From CAWINY01 sp963837635 (GTDB taxonomy: Bacteria > Acidobacteriota > Terriglobia > Terriglobales > Acidobacteriaceae), in assembly GCA_963837635.1 (NCBI GenBank), contig CAWINY010000007.1, forward strand, positions 434,001-498,000: a stretch of DNA of 64,000 bases, read 5' to 3'. Made by a program: the position numbers and the translations under genes. The first letter of the stretch is position 1; every line of letters starts with the position of its first letter. Shown one piece after another: positions 35,800 through 46,575 of the stretch. Under the pieces are notes generated by a model. It was not told the origin of the DNA. It ran no database searches and saw only the letters and a list, made by a program, of their open reading frames with translations.

Positions 35800-36038
35800 T
35801 CAGGATCAACTTAATGGGTTGCTTCGCTTGGGCATCAATTAGAGCAGTTCCGGGCGTGCCGCTCGAATCCAGCTCTCTACCTGTAATCTCCAGTCGGCGG
35901 GCAGATCCTTCACCTGACAAGCCGCGAGATCGCGGTCGGCAAGCGCGTCAGACTTCAACACCTTCCTTCCCGCCTCTCGATCAGTTCCTCCAGCACGCCC
36001 CGGCAATTTGCCTACTCATCATAGCCAGGAGAAAGCCC

Positions 36039-36959
36039 ATGTCCACCTCTTCCGCGGTTCTGGAAATCGAAGAAAACGCTCAGGACCTCGCTCAAAATAC
36101 CGTCTGTATCAAAGTTCATCTCGGTTTGCTCGGCAACAGCCGCAAGGTCAGCAATTCCCAAGTCGAAGTCGACGCCGACAAAGAGTTGATTCGCGTCTCG
36201 AAAACGCTGCTCGATTCCGAAGAGCTCAAAGCCGTTCGCGCGCTCGACGGCGACATACGGCACTATCTGTATGACACCTGCTTGCCGTTTGAGGCGGGTG
36301 TCCATCTGCTGCCGCTTCCTTTAATCGAAACGGTTGACGGGAGACTGCGACAATTCGAGGAGAAACGCAGCAGTCTGGTGGAGCTGTTCTTGGATGCCTA
36401 TCCGACCTTGTGCAAAGCCGCGGCAGAGCGGCTGCGAACGCTGTACAACCCTAGCGACTATCCGCCGAGCGACATCGTTCGCTCGAAGTTCAACTTCAAC
36501 TGGCAATACGTCAGTTTCGGCGTGCCCGGTCAACTCCGCGAATTGTCGGCGAAGATCTTCGACACCGAGCGAGAGAAAGCGGCCCGCCTCATGTCGGAGG
36601 CCTCGGCCGAAATCCAGCAACTGCTGCGCGCATCGCTCGCCGAGATGGTGGGCCATCTGCGCGACCGTCTCACCGAGCAGCCGGAGGGAAAGACCAAGCG
36701 GCTGCGGGAATCAACCATGCAGAAGCTGCGCGACTTCCTGTCTACGTTCGACTTCCGCAATGTGACCGACGACCAGGAGCTGAAGGACCAGGTGGACAAG
36801 GCGCGCGCACTGCTCGATGGCGTCAGCACCGATGCCATCCGCAACACGGATGGGCTGCGGGCTCGCATCCGGGAGGGCATGGGGGAAATTGCCAGGCAGT
36901 TAGATACGCTGGTTGTGGATCGCCCCGCTCGTAAGTTCCGCCTCGAAGAAGATGACTAA
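36039..36959 (+). CDS. Hypothetical protein, DUF3150-like, mobile-element type
   Basis: 306 residues from the ATG at 36039 (AGGAGAAAG upstream). Mostly helical, acidic and basic, without signal peptide or membrane segments. Segments include ENAQDLAQNTVCIKVHLGLL, the pair SVELFLDAYPTL-like and YPPSDIVRSKFNFNWQYVSF, and long helices at 190-260. Length and layout recall DUF3150 proteins of plasmids and integrative elements, but the match is by impression only. No function is assigned. It is bounded by recombinase remnants on the left. Confidence 0.5.
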   Translation: MSTSSAVLEIEENAQDLAQNTVCIKVHLGLLGNSRKVSNSQVEVDADKELIRVSKTLLDSEELKAVRALDGDIRHYLYDTCLPFEAGVHLLPLPLIETVDGRLRQFEEKRSSLVELFLDAYPTLCKAAAERLRTLYNPSDYPPSDIVRSKFNFNWQYVSFGVPGQLRELSAKIFDTEREKAARLMSEASAEIQQLLRASLAEMVGHLRDRLTEQPEGKTKRLRESTMQKLRDFLSTFDFRNVTDDQELKDQVDKARALLDGVSTDAIRNTDGLRARIREGMGEIARQLDTLVVDRPARKFRLEEDD

Positions 36960-37065
36960 TATTGGCACAGGCTGTAAACCTCGAATGGCAACTCACCAGG
37001 GGCTCATTGCGCCCCGGCCATAGCTCTCAGGTGGCCGCCGCTCGGTGCGACCGCCTCTGAGAAAC

Positions 37066-37440
37066 CTACCTGGACAGATTAGCCAGCAAGTCCTTCGGAT
37101 AAATCGGCTTGGGCAGAATCTCGAAGTCATGACCACTCTGGCGGGCGCTCTCCAGCAAATCAACCGTGGCAGCATGCCCGGAGATGAGCAGAATCTTGCA
37201 ACCCGGCAGGAAGCTGCGAATAAGAATCGCCGCCTCAATCCCGTCCATATCCGGCATAACCACGTCACTGATAATCAGGTCAGGGCGAAGCTCTCGTGCA
37301 ATTTTCACAGCTTCAGTGCCGCTGTACACAGCCGAGGCGTCATAACCCTGCTGATTGAAAATAATGGAGAGAGTGTCAGCGATGACATGTTCATCATCAA
37401 CCACCAGAACCTTAGTAGGTCGGGCTGCGCTCCCCGCCAT
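37066..37440 (-). CDS. Single-domain response regulator (CheY-like)
   Basis: 124 residues from the ATG at 37440, with AGGAGG seven bases upstream. Receiver hallmarks: KVLVVDDEHVIAD (acidic pair), phospho-acceptor Asp in LIISDVVMPDMDG, Ser/Thr in LLISGHA and Lys in FEILPKPIYP. No output domain, so it would act by protein contact or as a phosphate sink. No kinase gene is adjacent. Confidence 0.88.
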   Translation of the reverse strand: MAGSAARPTKVLVVDDEHVIADTLSIIFNQQGYDASAVYSGTEAVKIARELRPDLIISDVVMPDMDGIEAAILIRSFLPGCKILLISGHAATVDLLESARQSGHDFEILPKPIYPKDLLANLSR

Positions 37441-38594
37441 TCGAGCCTCCTGAACTTCCGGGGCGGTGGATTGATGAGACCTCGCCCACATTACGATCAT
37501 GCGCCATTGCCGGAGCTTTTGGTCACGCCAAAAGATGTCATTATCTCTGGCGTTCCCGCAATGGCGTCCCATCAATAACCAGCAGCTATGAATTTGAGCT
37601 CAAGAAGTACTGGACTCGATTGCCTCAGTCCACCAATCTGCCGCGAATGAGATCGAACAACGCTCGATGCAACGTGCTCGTGAGGTCAGGAATCGGCGGA
37701 ACGGATCTGATGAAGTTCCCGGTCGCCCCGTTCCCAAAGGCATTCCGTCATCCGAATGCGGCCAATCCCCAACACTCCGTGGTCCTCCAGTACACGCCGC
37801 CCGCGTTCCTGAAGCACCCTAAGGCTACAGACAGCGGTTCCGTCGAAAAAGCATTCGTCGTCGAACAGAGTCTTACCCAGGAGCGCACGGTAAAACTCAA
37901 CCATCGAGGAGGCGCGCGCTGCGATCCGCAGGCGTCCGACCGATGCGTCGTAACTTATGACGTCACTGTGCACCGGACGGAACTTAATCGTTGCCCGTGC
38001 CAAGTGTCCAGGCACAACGGCGAGAGGTTTCTTTGTCCGATGACTACGGAGAATGTTGAAAACAGATATCCCGTCGTCTTCGAACGCCTCGACCTGGACG
38101 TGTTCGCCAAGATCCGATTCGCGACAGAAGCGCAGAATTTCTTCACGCAGCGCCTCCTTCTTGGCGTACAGACCTCTGATGCACCGCGCTTCCTTCCCCA
38201 TGAACTCGTTATACCGGCGGTGATTGCCTCCCTCCTGGACATGGATCTGCGCACGAATGAATACATCGGCTAGCGATGCATCAGTGCGCTGGGCGATATA
38301 GAATCTCAGGGCGAATTCCCGCTCGCCTTTGTCCGCCGGTAGCGCACCGATAGGTAAACGCCGGTCTTGCATTGCCGACATTATGGCCTCGCGCCCCGCC
38401 TCGCTGCCGAGGGTGTGGAGCGCCTCAAGCGCTTGCAGCAAGTTATCGGTTGGGTTGTCTTGTTCGAAGGCGCGGAGAACGTCTTCATGCACGAATGATT
38501 CGCGCGTGCTTGCAAGGGACGGGGGCCATCCCACAACGTCAAAGACCTCTTTCCAGACGTCGATTGGGACCTCCTCGATCGCTACAGCATCTAG

Positions 38595-39763
38595 GGAAGC
38601 TCTGAACAACCAGGGCTTTTGAACCAGCGTGAGCTGGAGGGCAGATTCAGCCGCCTTTTGGATCGGTTTTCAGGTGAGGGTTTTGCGTTTGCTGTGCCCG
38701 AATGCGCCGTGCTGCGCCCCGAGCAACACTACGCCGTCGTTGGGCACAGCAGTCTCTTGCGAACCATGAACAGATTCACCAGGGCGAAGGCGGTGAACAG
38801 CCGATTGGCATTCTTCGCCATGCCTCGGTAGCGTACCTTCACGAATCCGAATTTTAACTTCAGCACGCCAAATACATGCTCGACTTTCGAGCGCACCCGC
38901 GACTTCGTCCGGTTCTTGGCCCGCTCCACTTGGTCAATCCGGTTTTTGTAGCGATAGCGCTTGTTGGTGCAGTCCTTGGCACGCGGCGAGCATTCGTGAA
39001 TTACCTCGCGCTGCCCGCGATAGGCTTGGTCGCCCCAGACGTGGGTCTCATCGCCATGCAACAGCTCTGGCAATACCGTCGAGTCGGACACGTTGGCCGC
39101 CGTGGCTACTGCGCTATGCACCAGCTTTGTCTTGCTGTCCACGCCCACATGCGCCTTCATCCCGAAATACCACTGCTTGCCTTTCCGGGTCTGGTGCATC
39201 TCCGGGTCGCGCTTCTGTTGCTGGTTCTTCGTCGAACTCGGGGCGTGAATGATGGTCGCGTCCACAATAGTACCCGTCGAAATGCGCACACCGCGCTGCT
39301 GCAAGTACAGGTTCACGGTCTCCAGAATCTCGCCCCCCAGTCGATGCTCTTCCAGCAAGTGGCGGAACTTGCACACCGTGGTCTCATCCGGCACCGGCTC
39401 GCTCCCCAAGTCGATTCCGGCAAACTGTCGTAGCACGGGCGAATCGTACAACGCCTCTTCCACCGCCGGGTCCGACAGGTTGAACCAGTGTTGGAGGAAG
39501 TAGATGCGCAGCATGCGCTCCAGTCCGACGGGACGACGCCCATTACCAGCCTTCGGATAATGAGGCTCGATCAGAGCGCAGAGTTCGCGCCACGGCACGA
39601 CCTGCTCCATCTCTTCAAGAAACATCGCACGCCGCGTCTTCTTTGTGTACCGCTCGAACCCAGTCGTCATCGCCAGTGTCTGCTGCCTCATCTGCTTTCA
39701 GAGTCTCTGGACTCAATCTACACATTGGCCCTGTGGAAAGCAGAGAACTTAATCAGAGATTCC
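38595..39763. mobile_element. IS5-family insertion sequence, complete
   Basis: 1169 bp with a 4-bp CTAG target duplication (38591-38594 and 39764-39767). Terminal repeats GGAAGCTCTGAACAA (left) and, reversed, GGAATCTCTGATTAA (right). One intact transposase gene. It lies about eight codons into the host gene. Confidence 0.92.
38729..39691 (-). CDS. IS5-family transposase
   Basis: 320 residues: MTTGFERYTKKTRRAMFLEE opening, DDE residues in GTIVDATIIHAPSS, ETHVWGDQAYRGQRE and RSKVEHVFGVLKLKFGF. Intact. Catalyses movement of the IS5 copy that interrupts the ubiquitin-like operon. Confidence 0.95.
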   Translation of the reverse strand: MRQQTLAMTTGFERYTKKTRRAMFLEEMEQVVPWRELCALIEPHYPKAGNGRRPVGLERMLRIYFLQHWFNLSDPAVEEALYDSPVLRQFAGIDLGSEPVPDETTVCKFRHLLEEHRLGGEILETVNLYLQQRGVRISTGTIVDATIIHAPSSTKNQQQKRDPEMHQTRKGKQWYFGMKAHVGVDSKTKLVHSAVATAANVSDSTVLPELLHGDETHVWGDQAYRGQREVIHECSPRAKDCTNKRYRYKNRIDQVERAKNRTKSRVRSKVEHVFGVLKLKFGFVKVRYRGMAKNANRLFTAFALVNLFMVRKRLLCPTTA

Positions 39764-39792
39764 CTAGGTACGCAAGAGGAAGTTGCATAGCT

Positions 39793-41184
39793 TCAGCTGA
39801 TCACCTCGTCAGCCAGAAGATCCGACTGGTTAGAACTGTCGTTAGAGCTCCGAGTTAGTGTGTTCCGCGGCGCTGATTTAGGCAAGCAGATCCGGCACTC
39901 ACGATCTTTAGAAAGGCGATTCCTGCGGATCGTCCCGGTTTCGAAGTCGAAGCTCAGACGCATGGGCGGATCATCCGCACCCGCGAATGCCGTCACCAGA
40001 CGCATGAGTTCAACAACGGCGGCTCCGGCAACCGCCGTATTGAACGCGACCACGCTCGGTTGCGGAACCTCAGCCCCATCGATATAGCCGTCGGCCACCT
40101 CTCTCGCGTGATCGGTCTCTGACAGCGCCTCGATGCGTAGTCGGTTTGGATCGATATGGCCCCAGCAGGCGAGACATGGCCGGCCAGGGCCGACAATTAC
40201 AACGCGCCCCGCCCCAGCCGTGAGCCGGCCGCCGACATCGACGCGAAAGGCGCTCCCCATGTCGATGAGAGGCACGGCCTTTGCATATGAAAGACGGTTC
40301 AGCAGGGCTCGCGGCAGGTGTCTGTCCACGCAGGACAGCACGAGATCACACCCCTCGATTTCAGCCGGAGACACGTCTATGCCGAAATGGCCCTTCAGGC
40401 AACGTACCTCTGTGCCAATGCCGAGCCGCGCTGCATAGCGCGCTGCCACCTCCACCTTCCAGGTACGACCTGCATCATGAGCTGTTGCGCCCAGAATGCG
40501 GCTCACATTGGACGCCGCGACACGATCACCGTCGATCACCGTAATGCGACGGATGCCGAGATGTGCGAGCTGCATAAAGGCTATGGAGCCGGTTCCCCCC
40601 ATGCCCACGATTGCGACATGCAGGCAGCGGAGGGCCTCTTGACCTGCATGACCAAGAGCAAGGCGTTGCCGATCGAACCAAGCCAAATCGTCCGCAAGGG
40701 GGGCCACTTGGGGAAAGATGCGTATCCCGCGTCCGACTATCCGGGTTCCAAGCTCCCTCTTCTCTCCGAGTTCAGACCAGACACGGCCGGCAGCCAAGCC
40801 CGAGCCACCCGCAACCACGACTGAGCCATGAGGCCCTGCCATCTGATGAAAGAGTGACGGCATGAGCCGGGCATCACCGCGGTCATCGGCAGCAGAAAAC
40901 CATGGGTGAGTCGTGCCGGGGTGGGTGTGGACCGTAATTACGGACAAGCCACCGTCACGCGCAGGGCGGATGATACGGTTCAAAGTGACGGGGTCGAGCC
41001 TAAGCTGGTCTCCGCGCCGAATCAGATAACCTTCCGGTGGTATCTCGATCATGTCACGGGCCAGGAGTACCTCTCCGCCGTGCAACCGCTCAGCCAGAAT
41101 AATCCCGGCCGTTTCGACGTCGTGCCGCACGAGAAGCATGTCGATGAATGAGTTCCATTGCGATTCGATCACACGTAAGTTCAT
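39793..41184 (-). CDS. JAB deubiquitinase-like / E1 (ThiF) fusion protein
   Basis: 463 residues from the ATG at 41184, seven bases after the stop of the E2-like gene. Residues 1-135 form a JAB/MPN metalloprotease domain: Glu in DVETAGIIL (about 24), H86-x-H88 in VHTHPG, S97 and D100 in WFSAADD. Residues about 165-440 form an E1/ThiF adenylation domain: VAIVGMGGTGSIAF (nucleotide loop), VIDGDRVAASNVSR, Cys pairs CLAC (337-340) and CRIC (about 431-434) that likely bind zinc. E1 would activate the C-terminus of the Ub-like partner; JAB would trim or remove it (family knowledge). It is the best-preserved gene of the operon. Confidence 0.88.
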   Translation of the reverse strand: MNLRVIESQWNSFIDMLLVRHDVETAGIILAERLHGGEVLLARDMIEIPPEGYLIRRGDQLRLDPVTLNRIIRPARDGGLSVITVHTHPGTTHPWFSAADDRGDARLMPSLFHQMAGPHGSVVVAGGSGLAAGRVWSELGEKRELGTRIVGRGIRIFPQVAPLADDLAWFDRQRLALGHAGQEALRCLHVAIVGMGGTGSIAFMQLAHLGIRRITVIDGDRVAASNVSRILGATAHDAGRTWKVEVAARYAARLGIGTEVRCLKGHFGIDVSPAEIEGCDLVLSCVDRHLPRALLNRLSYAKAVPLIDMGSAFRVDVGGRLTAGAGRVVIVGPGRPCLACWGHIDPNRLRIEALSETDHAREVADGYIDGAEVPQPSVVAFNTAVAGAAVVELMRLVTAFAGADDPPMRLSFDFETGTIRRNRLSKDRECRICLPKSAPRNTLTRSSNDSSNQSDLLADEVIS

Positions 41185-41191
41185 GGCTCCC

Positions 41192-41785
41192 TCAGTCCAT
41201 TCGAAGAAAGCGGGAATAAATGCACCGCAGAAAATCCCGCAGTTCGCTGACGCCCGGCTTCCAGGCACCAGCAGCCAAATGCCACGAAAACCTTTGCCAG
41301 TCCTTCCCGAGCAAGCGTTCGTTCGACGTTGACCTCGGGACGTTCCCGGCGGCCGTCCGGACGGCAGGATGGATCCAGAACATATCAGGCGCCGCATCCG
41401 GAAAACCCGGCGGCAGCTTCACGAGCAACTCCACGCGGTTCGGCTCAAAGCCCGCGGGCAGCCCGAAATCTGAAATCACCAGAAACTGCCATCCGCTAGC
41501 TTCCGGGTGCAGCACGGCACGTTCGGGAGCAATGCCGCCCTCGGCGAGAAGGGCCACTCCCAGGCCGTAATCCGCCGGAGGCTGGCTATGCAGATGTTCG
41601 CCGTTTTTCAGCGTGATCTTAGTATCGTTCGGGATGACTTCATCCTCGCCCGGACTTTGGAGAAACAGCACGTCACTTAAGGGGATACCGGCGAGGATTT
41701 TTAGGCTGGCCCCCGTCTGGACGTGGTTATCGATTTCGTACTTCTTTTAGTTGATGAAAATGTTAATCGGGTGCTCCTGCTGCAT
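41192..41785 (-). pseudogene. Ubiquitin-like / E2-like fusion with in-frame stop codon
   Basis: The ATG at 41785 follows AAAGGAG by six bases and reads MQQEHPINIFIN, then a TAA (41747-41749), then continues in frame KKYEIDNHVQTGASLKILAG, DVLFLQSPGEDEV and LKNGEHLHSQPPADYG. This is a beta-grasp Ub-like domain of multi-ubiquitin type, followed by a Prok-E2_E-like domain (FEPNRVELLVKLPPGFPDAA; PDMFWIHPAV; WQRFSWHL; WKPGVSELRDFL). The only cysteine is near the C-terminus (LRCIYSRF), so a classical E2 active site is not evident. Either one substitution (AAA to TAA) inactivated it, or translation restarts at a GTG near 41671 and loses most of the Ub-like domain. Confidence 0.75.
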
Positions 41786-42082
41786 AAAATGCTCCTTTGT
41801 CGTTCGCGACGACCGCTGGTTTTTTGGGGCCCTATCTGCCCGCAACACCAACCTAAGGCTCAGCAGCTCGGAAATCAGTTACGCCGTTGTTAGCTCGGCA
41901 CGAGGACAACATGAACGGTGACGTAACGGGTGGTTGGCGCTGATGAGGTCTTTATTGTGTCAGGGTGATCTTTTCTGGGGCCGGGTGTCAGAATTAGTGA
42001 AAATTCGTGCCACAGTTGTTGAAAAAGGCAGCGATCCTCTTCGCCCATGGCAACCAGCAGGAGAGGAGGAGGAGGAAGAATC

Positions 42083-42286
42083 ATGAAGGTCCAAATTGTC
42101 GACCGAGAATTTGTCTACCACGGCACTACGCTAGCCGATCCCAACCCCAAGCTCTCCATCGAGGAGGTCCGTTCGTTCTACGCGGCACAGTTTCCGGAGT
42201 TGACCAACGCCGCCATTACCGGACCTGAAACAGTTGGCGAACGGCTACGTTACAGCTTTGAGCGGGCCATCGGGTCAAAGGGTTGA
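42083..42286 (+). CDS. PRTRC system protein C (beta-grasp, Prok_Ub-like)
   Basis: 67 residues; the ATG at 42083 follows a GGAGGAGGAGGAAG run. The sequence MKVQIVDREFVYHGTTLADP, KLSIEEVRSFYAAQFPELTN and ERLRYSFERAIGSKG follows the PRTRC protein C pattern throughout: two strands, helix, two strands. PRTRC genes occur in plasmid and element clusters together with ThiF and JAB homologues (family knowledge). Here it is divergent from the Ub-like operon and heads a three-gene plus-strand operon. Confidence 0.8.
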   Translation: MKVQIVDREFVYHGTTLADPNPKLSIEEVRSFYAAQFPELTNAAITGPETVGERLRYSFERAIGSKG

Positions 42287-42290
42287 TGCA

Positions 42291-42509
42291 ATGCCGGACA
42301 GCAACAACAAGAAGGCATTGTTGAACGAGATCTGCCAGGCAGCCGGCCGGCAGTCAAACGCCGGCTCTCTGGGCGAGCTGATAGAAAGGTGGCTCGAATG
42401 CGAAGACTCGCAAGCAGCAGGCACCGCTCTCGCACGCGCACTTTCCCTACAACAAACTGTGGACCGAGTCTTTCCCGGGCCGGGTATCTGGCCAATCCCT
42501 CCAGCCTGA
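42291..42509 (+). CDS. Small hypothetical protein in the PRTRC-C operon
   Basis: 72 residues: MPDSNNKKALLNEICQAAGR, helical to LARALSLQQTVDRVF, ending with a proline-rich tail. It starts 4 bases after the PRTRC-C stop, and its own TGA shares bases with the next ATG (TGATG at 42507-42511). This double coupling is the main evidence that it is real. No family was recognised. Confidence 0.6.
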   Translation: MPDSNNKKALLNEICQAAGRQSNAGSLGELIERWLECEDSQAAGTALARALSLQQTVDRVFPGPGIWPIPPA

Positions 42510-42850
42510 TGGGAATTCCCTGGCTTGACCGCACCCATTGCGGCGGCAAGATCAGCTTTGGCTCATCTTCGCTTGCCATCTTAGCCGGGACCTTGGTCGA
42601 AATCGACCTAGCCAGCGAATCCGACTGGATCGCTGCAGGAAAGCTTCCTTGCGCGCTGGTTGAACGTGTGTTTGGTCGATACCTGGGTGATCGTGGGCAG
42701 CAGATTGTTGCCGAACACTTCGAGCTGTCATTGACCCTCGGTGAAGCGATTGTTGATAGGGTTTACGCCGATTCTGGGGCTGACGCCAATGGCCGGCAGG
42801 ACCAAATCGCAACTAGGTTCTCACGGCTGGGTCCTGGCGTGCTTATATGA
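42509..42850 (+). CDS. Hypothetical protein, third gene of the PRTRC-C operon
   Basis: 113 residues from the ATG at 42509 overlapping the previous stop. Segments: MGIPWLDRTHCGGKISFGSS, LAILAGTLVEIDLASESDW, then helical DRGQQIVAEHFELSLTLGEA. No signal peptide or membrane helix. No family was recognised; the coupling and the absence of internal stops support a gene. Confidence 0.55.
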   Translation: MGIPWLDRTHCGGKISFGSSSLAILAGTLVEIDLASESDWIAAGKLPCALVERVFGRYLGDRGQQIVAEHFELSLTLGEAIVDRVYADSGADANGRQDQIATRFSRLGPGVLI

Positions 42851-43026
42851 TTTCCACGCATGCCTTCGCCGGCACCTGTCCGAAATCATGGATGATCGCT
42901 AAGGACTGAAAGTCGTGAAAGAATCAGTTAGGGCGCAGATGAACTCCCGTGAAAGCGGATGACCTAAAGTGTTTCTATCGGCGTTCATCCGCGGTCAATT
43001 GGGCACCCACTGGGAACAACTACGAG

Positions 43027-43629
43027 ATGCGAAAATGGTCTGCTAGAAAACCACGAGGGAACGAGCCCGCGACGCGCGGCAAGAACTACATAACGCCGAG
43101 CGGGCTGCAGCGCCTCAAAGATGAGCACCGGTTTCTGCTCACCAGGGAACGCCCGGCCGTTGTGGAGGTTGTGGCGTGGGCTGCCAGCAATGGCGATCGC
43201 AGTGAAAACGCCGACTACCAGTACGGCAAGCGGCGGCTGCGGCAGATCGATGGGTGGGTTCGCTTTCTTACAATGCGAATCGAAGCCGCGGAGGTAGTGG
43301 ACCCGGAAGCTTCGAGAGCGGGGCAGGCGAAGACGAGGGCATTCTTCGGAGCGACCGTGCGCTATGCCAATGCCGCGGGAGCGGAGCGAGTGGTGAGCAT
43401 CGTGGGTGTGGACGAGGTCGATCTCAATCGCAACCACATCAGTTGGGTGTCACCTCTGGGGCGCGCGTTGATGAAGTCGGCAGCGGGCGACAGCGTAGTT
43501 CTCCAAGCGCCTGGCGGTACAGAGTACCTGACCGTGCTGGATGTGTGTTACGAGCACATTTCTGTGGAACCGTTCCGTGAACCACGTGGATCCGAGGCCT
43601 CGGCAAAGGGAATCCCTCGCCGACGCTAA
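43027..43629 (+). CDS. greB: Transcription elongation factor GreB
   Basis: 200 residues from the ATG at 43027 (the frame is open farther upstream but unlike the family there). The N-terminal coiled coil is typical: KNYITPSGLQRLKDEHRFLL and VVAWAASNGDRSENADYQYG with the acidic tip (D and E in DRSENADY) that reaches the RNA polymerase active site. KRRLRQIDGWVRFL follows, then the C-terminal FKBP-like domain (VDLNRNHISWVSPLGRALM; AGDSVVLQAPGG). It stimulates transcript cleavage in backtracked polymerase. It may belong to the same plus-strand group as the PRTRC-C genes, with about 175 bp between. Confidence 0.9.
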   Translation: MRKWSARKPRGNEPATRGKNYITPSGLQRLKDEHRFLLTRERPAVVEVVAWAASNGDRSENADYQYGKRRLRQIDGWVRFLTMRIEAAEVVDPEASRAGQAKTRAFFGATVRYANAAGAERVVSIVGVDEVDLNRNHISWVSPLGRALMKSAAGDSVVLQAPGGTEYLTVLDVCYEHISVEPFREPRGSEASAKGIPRRR

Positions 43630-44055
43630 TCCAGGCTGACGAAGACGTGACTAAACGGCACAGGTGGTGAAAGAGCGACCACCGTAATAGCGCGCTATAA
43701 CTGCCCCGATCATGCGGAATCTGCGCACACACACGTCTCCCGTCCGGAGAGTCCCGAATGGGTTCTAACCTGAGCACGTCATCGGTTGCCTTGTAAGCGT
43801 GGTCGATTCGCCCTTCTATCGATTTCATGTCCAATGGGCGTTTCCCAGTACTAATCTGACGGAACGGATAATCTCCGGATTGCTCGTGACGGACACCAAC
43901 CGGAAGTCATCCTGCCTCCGGCAGTCCGAGCGTAGCGGCGGGCTGATTTCCCACATTCTGCCTTCGGGATCGCGTCGGCGATCCATTTGCAGGGGGGGAC
44001 AAGACGTGGAATGGCCTTACCGTCTGCACCCATCGACTCGTTCGAACAGCAAAAA

Positions 44056-44101
44056 CAAACGACCCACAGTGGCTACCGTAGTTGCCGCCGTGGGTCGTTT
44101 G
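44056..44101. terminator. Long perfect inverted repeat, possible terminator
   Basis: CAAACGACCCAC / GTGGGTCGTTTG, 12-bp perfect arms with a 22-base spacer. It lies in the 770-bp region 43630-44397 between convergent genes (greB and the APC permease), which holds nothing else convincing. No strong T-run follows on the plus strand, so transcription termination or an mRNA end structure is inferred. Confidence 0.5.
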
Positions 44102-44397
44102 TCAAGGACGCATCGCAAGCATTACCCCAGCTTAGCTAGGCGTGCCACGCGGGATATAGCAGCGGCAGGGCCGTGGCCGTACGCCCTGCCGCCTTTTGGA
44201 GGAGCCAGGCCCAGGGACGGCCTATGCAACCACCAACTTGATGAGCAGTCACCAGGATCTCCGCTTCGGAGCGGAAGATAAACTCGGGAAATCTGAGCGG
44301 CCCTTTCCCGGAAATCGAGGCCAGCAACTGCTCGGTCCAGTGTGCAAAAGCCGGGCGGTACTGCAGTCCACCCGGCTGCACGAGGGTCTGACTTCGA

Positions 44398-46206
<1,809 letters not shown>

Positions 46207-46410
46207 AGAGTAGCTCCTTGTCTCTGGAATTTTGAAAGCGACAAGACAGACGGGTGAGGAGAAGACATGTGCGAACGCTTGCGGATGCAAGGCACACACA
46301 TTCCCCGCGTGAGACTGCCAAGTCGCGAGGAGATGCGGGTGGAGACAACTCCGCCTTCCGCCCGTGACTCGGACAGCAGCTACTCACTCATCAGAATGTC
46401 GCTATGGGAT

Positions 46411-46480
46411 TGGCACCGCGTCGTGCCAGAAGAAACATCTCTCTTCGTCATCGAAAAGAGGTGGTTGCAATTCTGCAACC
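46411..46480 (-). promoter_or_regulatory. Two hexaloop hairpins in the permease leader: ANTAR target candidate
   Basis: On the minus strand the leader between the GAF-ANTAR gene and the permease holds GGTTGC-AGAATT-GCAACC (46480-46463) and, 34 bases on, TGGCAC-GACGCG-GTGCCA (46428-46411). Both have perfect 6-bp stems and 6-base loops. ANTAR proteins bind paired hexaloop hairpins, usually with A1 and G4 in the loop; loop 1 has A1, loop 2 has G4, so the match is partial. A third inverted repeat, ATGAACG/CGTTCAT (46564-46579), overlaps the ANTAR stop codon. Confidence 0.45.
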
Positions 46481-46575
46481 TAAGTGGATTGTGCCCGTGG
46501 GGAGCTAAGAAAGTCCAATCCAAAGTTCTTATCGGGAAGATTAAGCGTTTTTCTTACGAGTAGATGAACGCACGT

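Larger units (their letters stand above)
37625..39788 (-). pseudogene. Third gene of the ubiquitin-like operon, split by IS5 and frameshifted
   Basis: Removing IS5 and one copy of its CTAG target restores a frame from the ATG at 39788, MQLPLAYLDAVAIEEVPIDV, four bases after the stop of the JAB/E1 gene. The body (38591 to about 37703) was not recognised: an N-terminal helical half (DVWKEVFDVVGWPP; LQALEALHTLGSEAGREAIM) and a C-terminal mixed half (HSDVISYDASVGRLRIAARA; GIGRIRMTECLWERGDREL). Near 37703 an extra base causes an early stop at 37686; the next frame continues LTSTLHRALFDLIRGRLVD and stops at 37625. Its place in the operon suggests a target, effector or regulator of the conjugation system (inference). 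Confidence 0.6.

Noticed and set aside
35800..35920. Minus-strand stretch resembling the end of an SRP/FtsY GTPase
   Set aside because: About 25 residues only, no GTPase motifs around it; mentioned with the resolvase fragment but not called as a gene.
44136..44381. 81-codon minus-strand frame after the APC permease
   Set aside because: No ribosome site or domain, and it lies in a region that appears non-coding.
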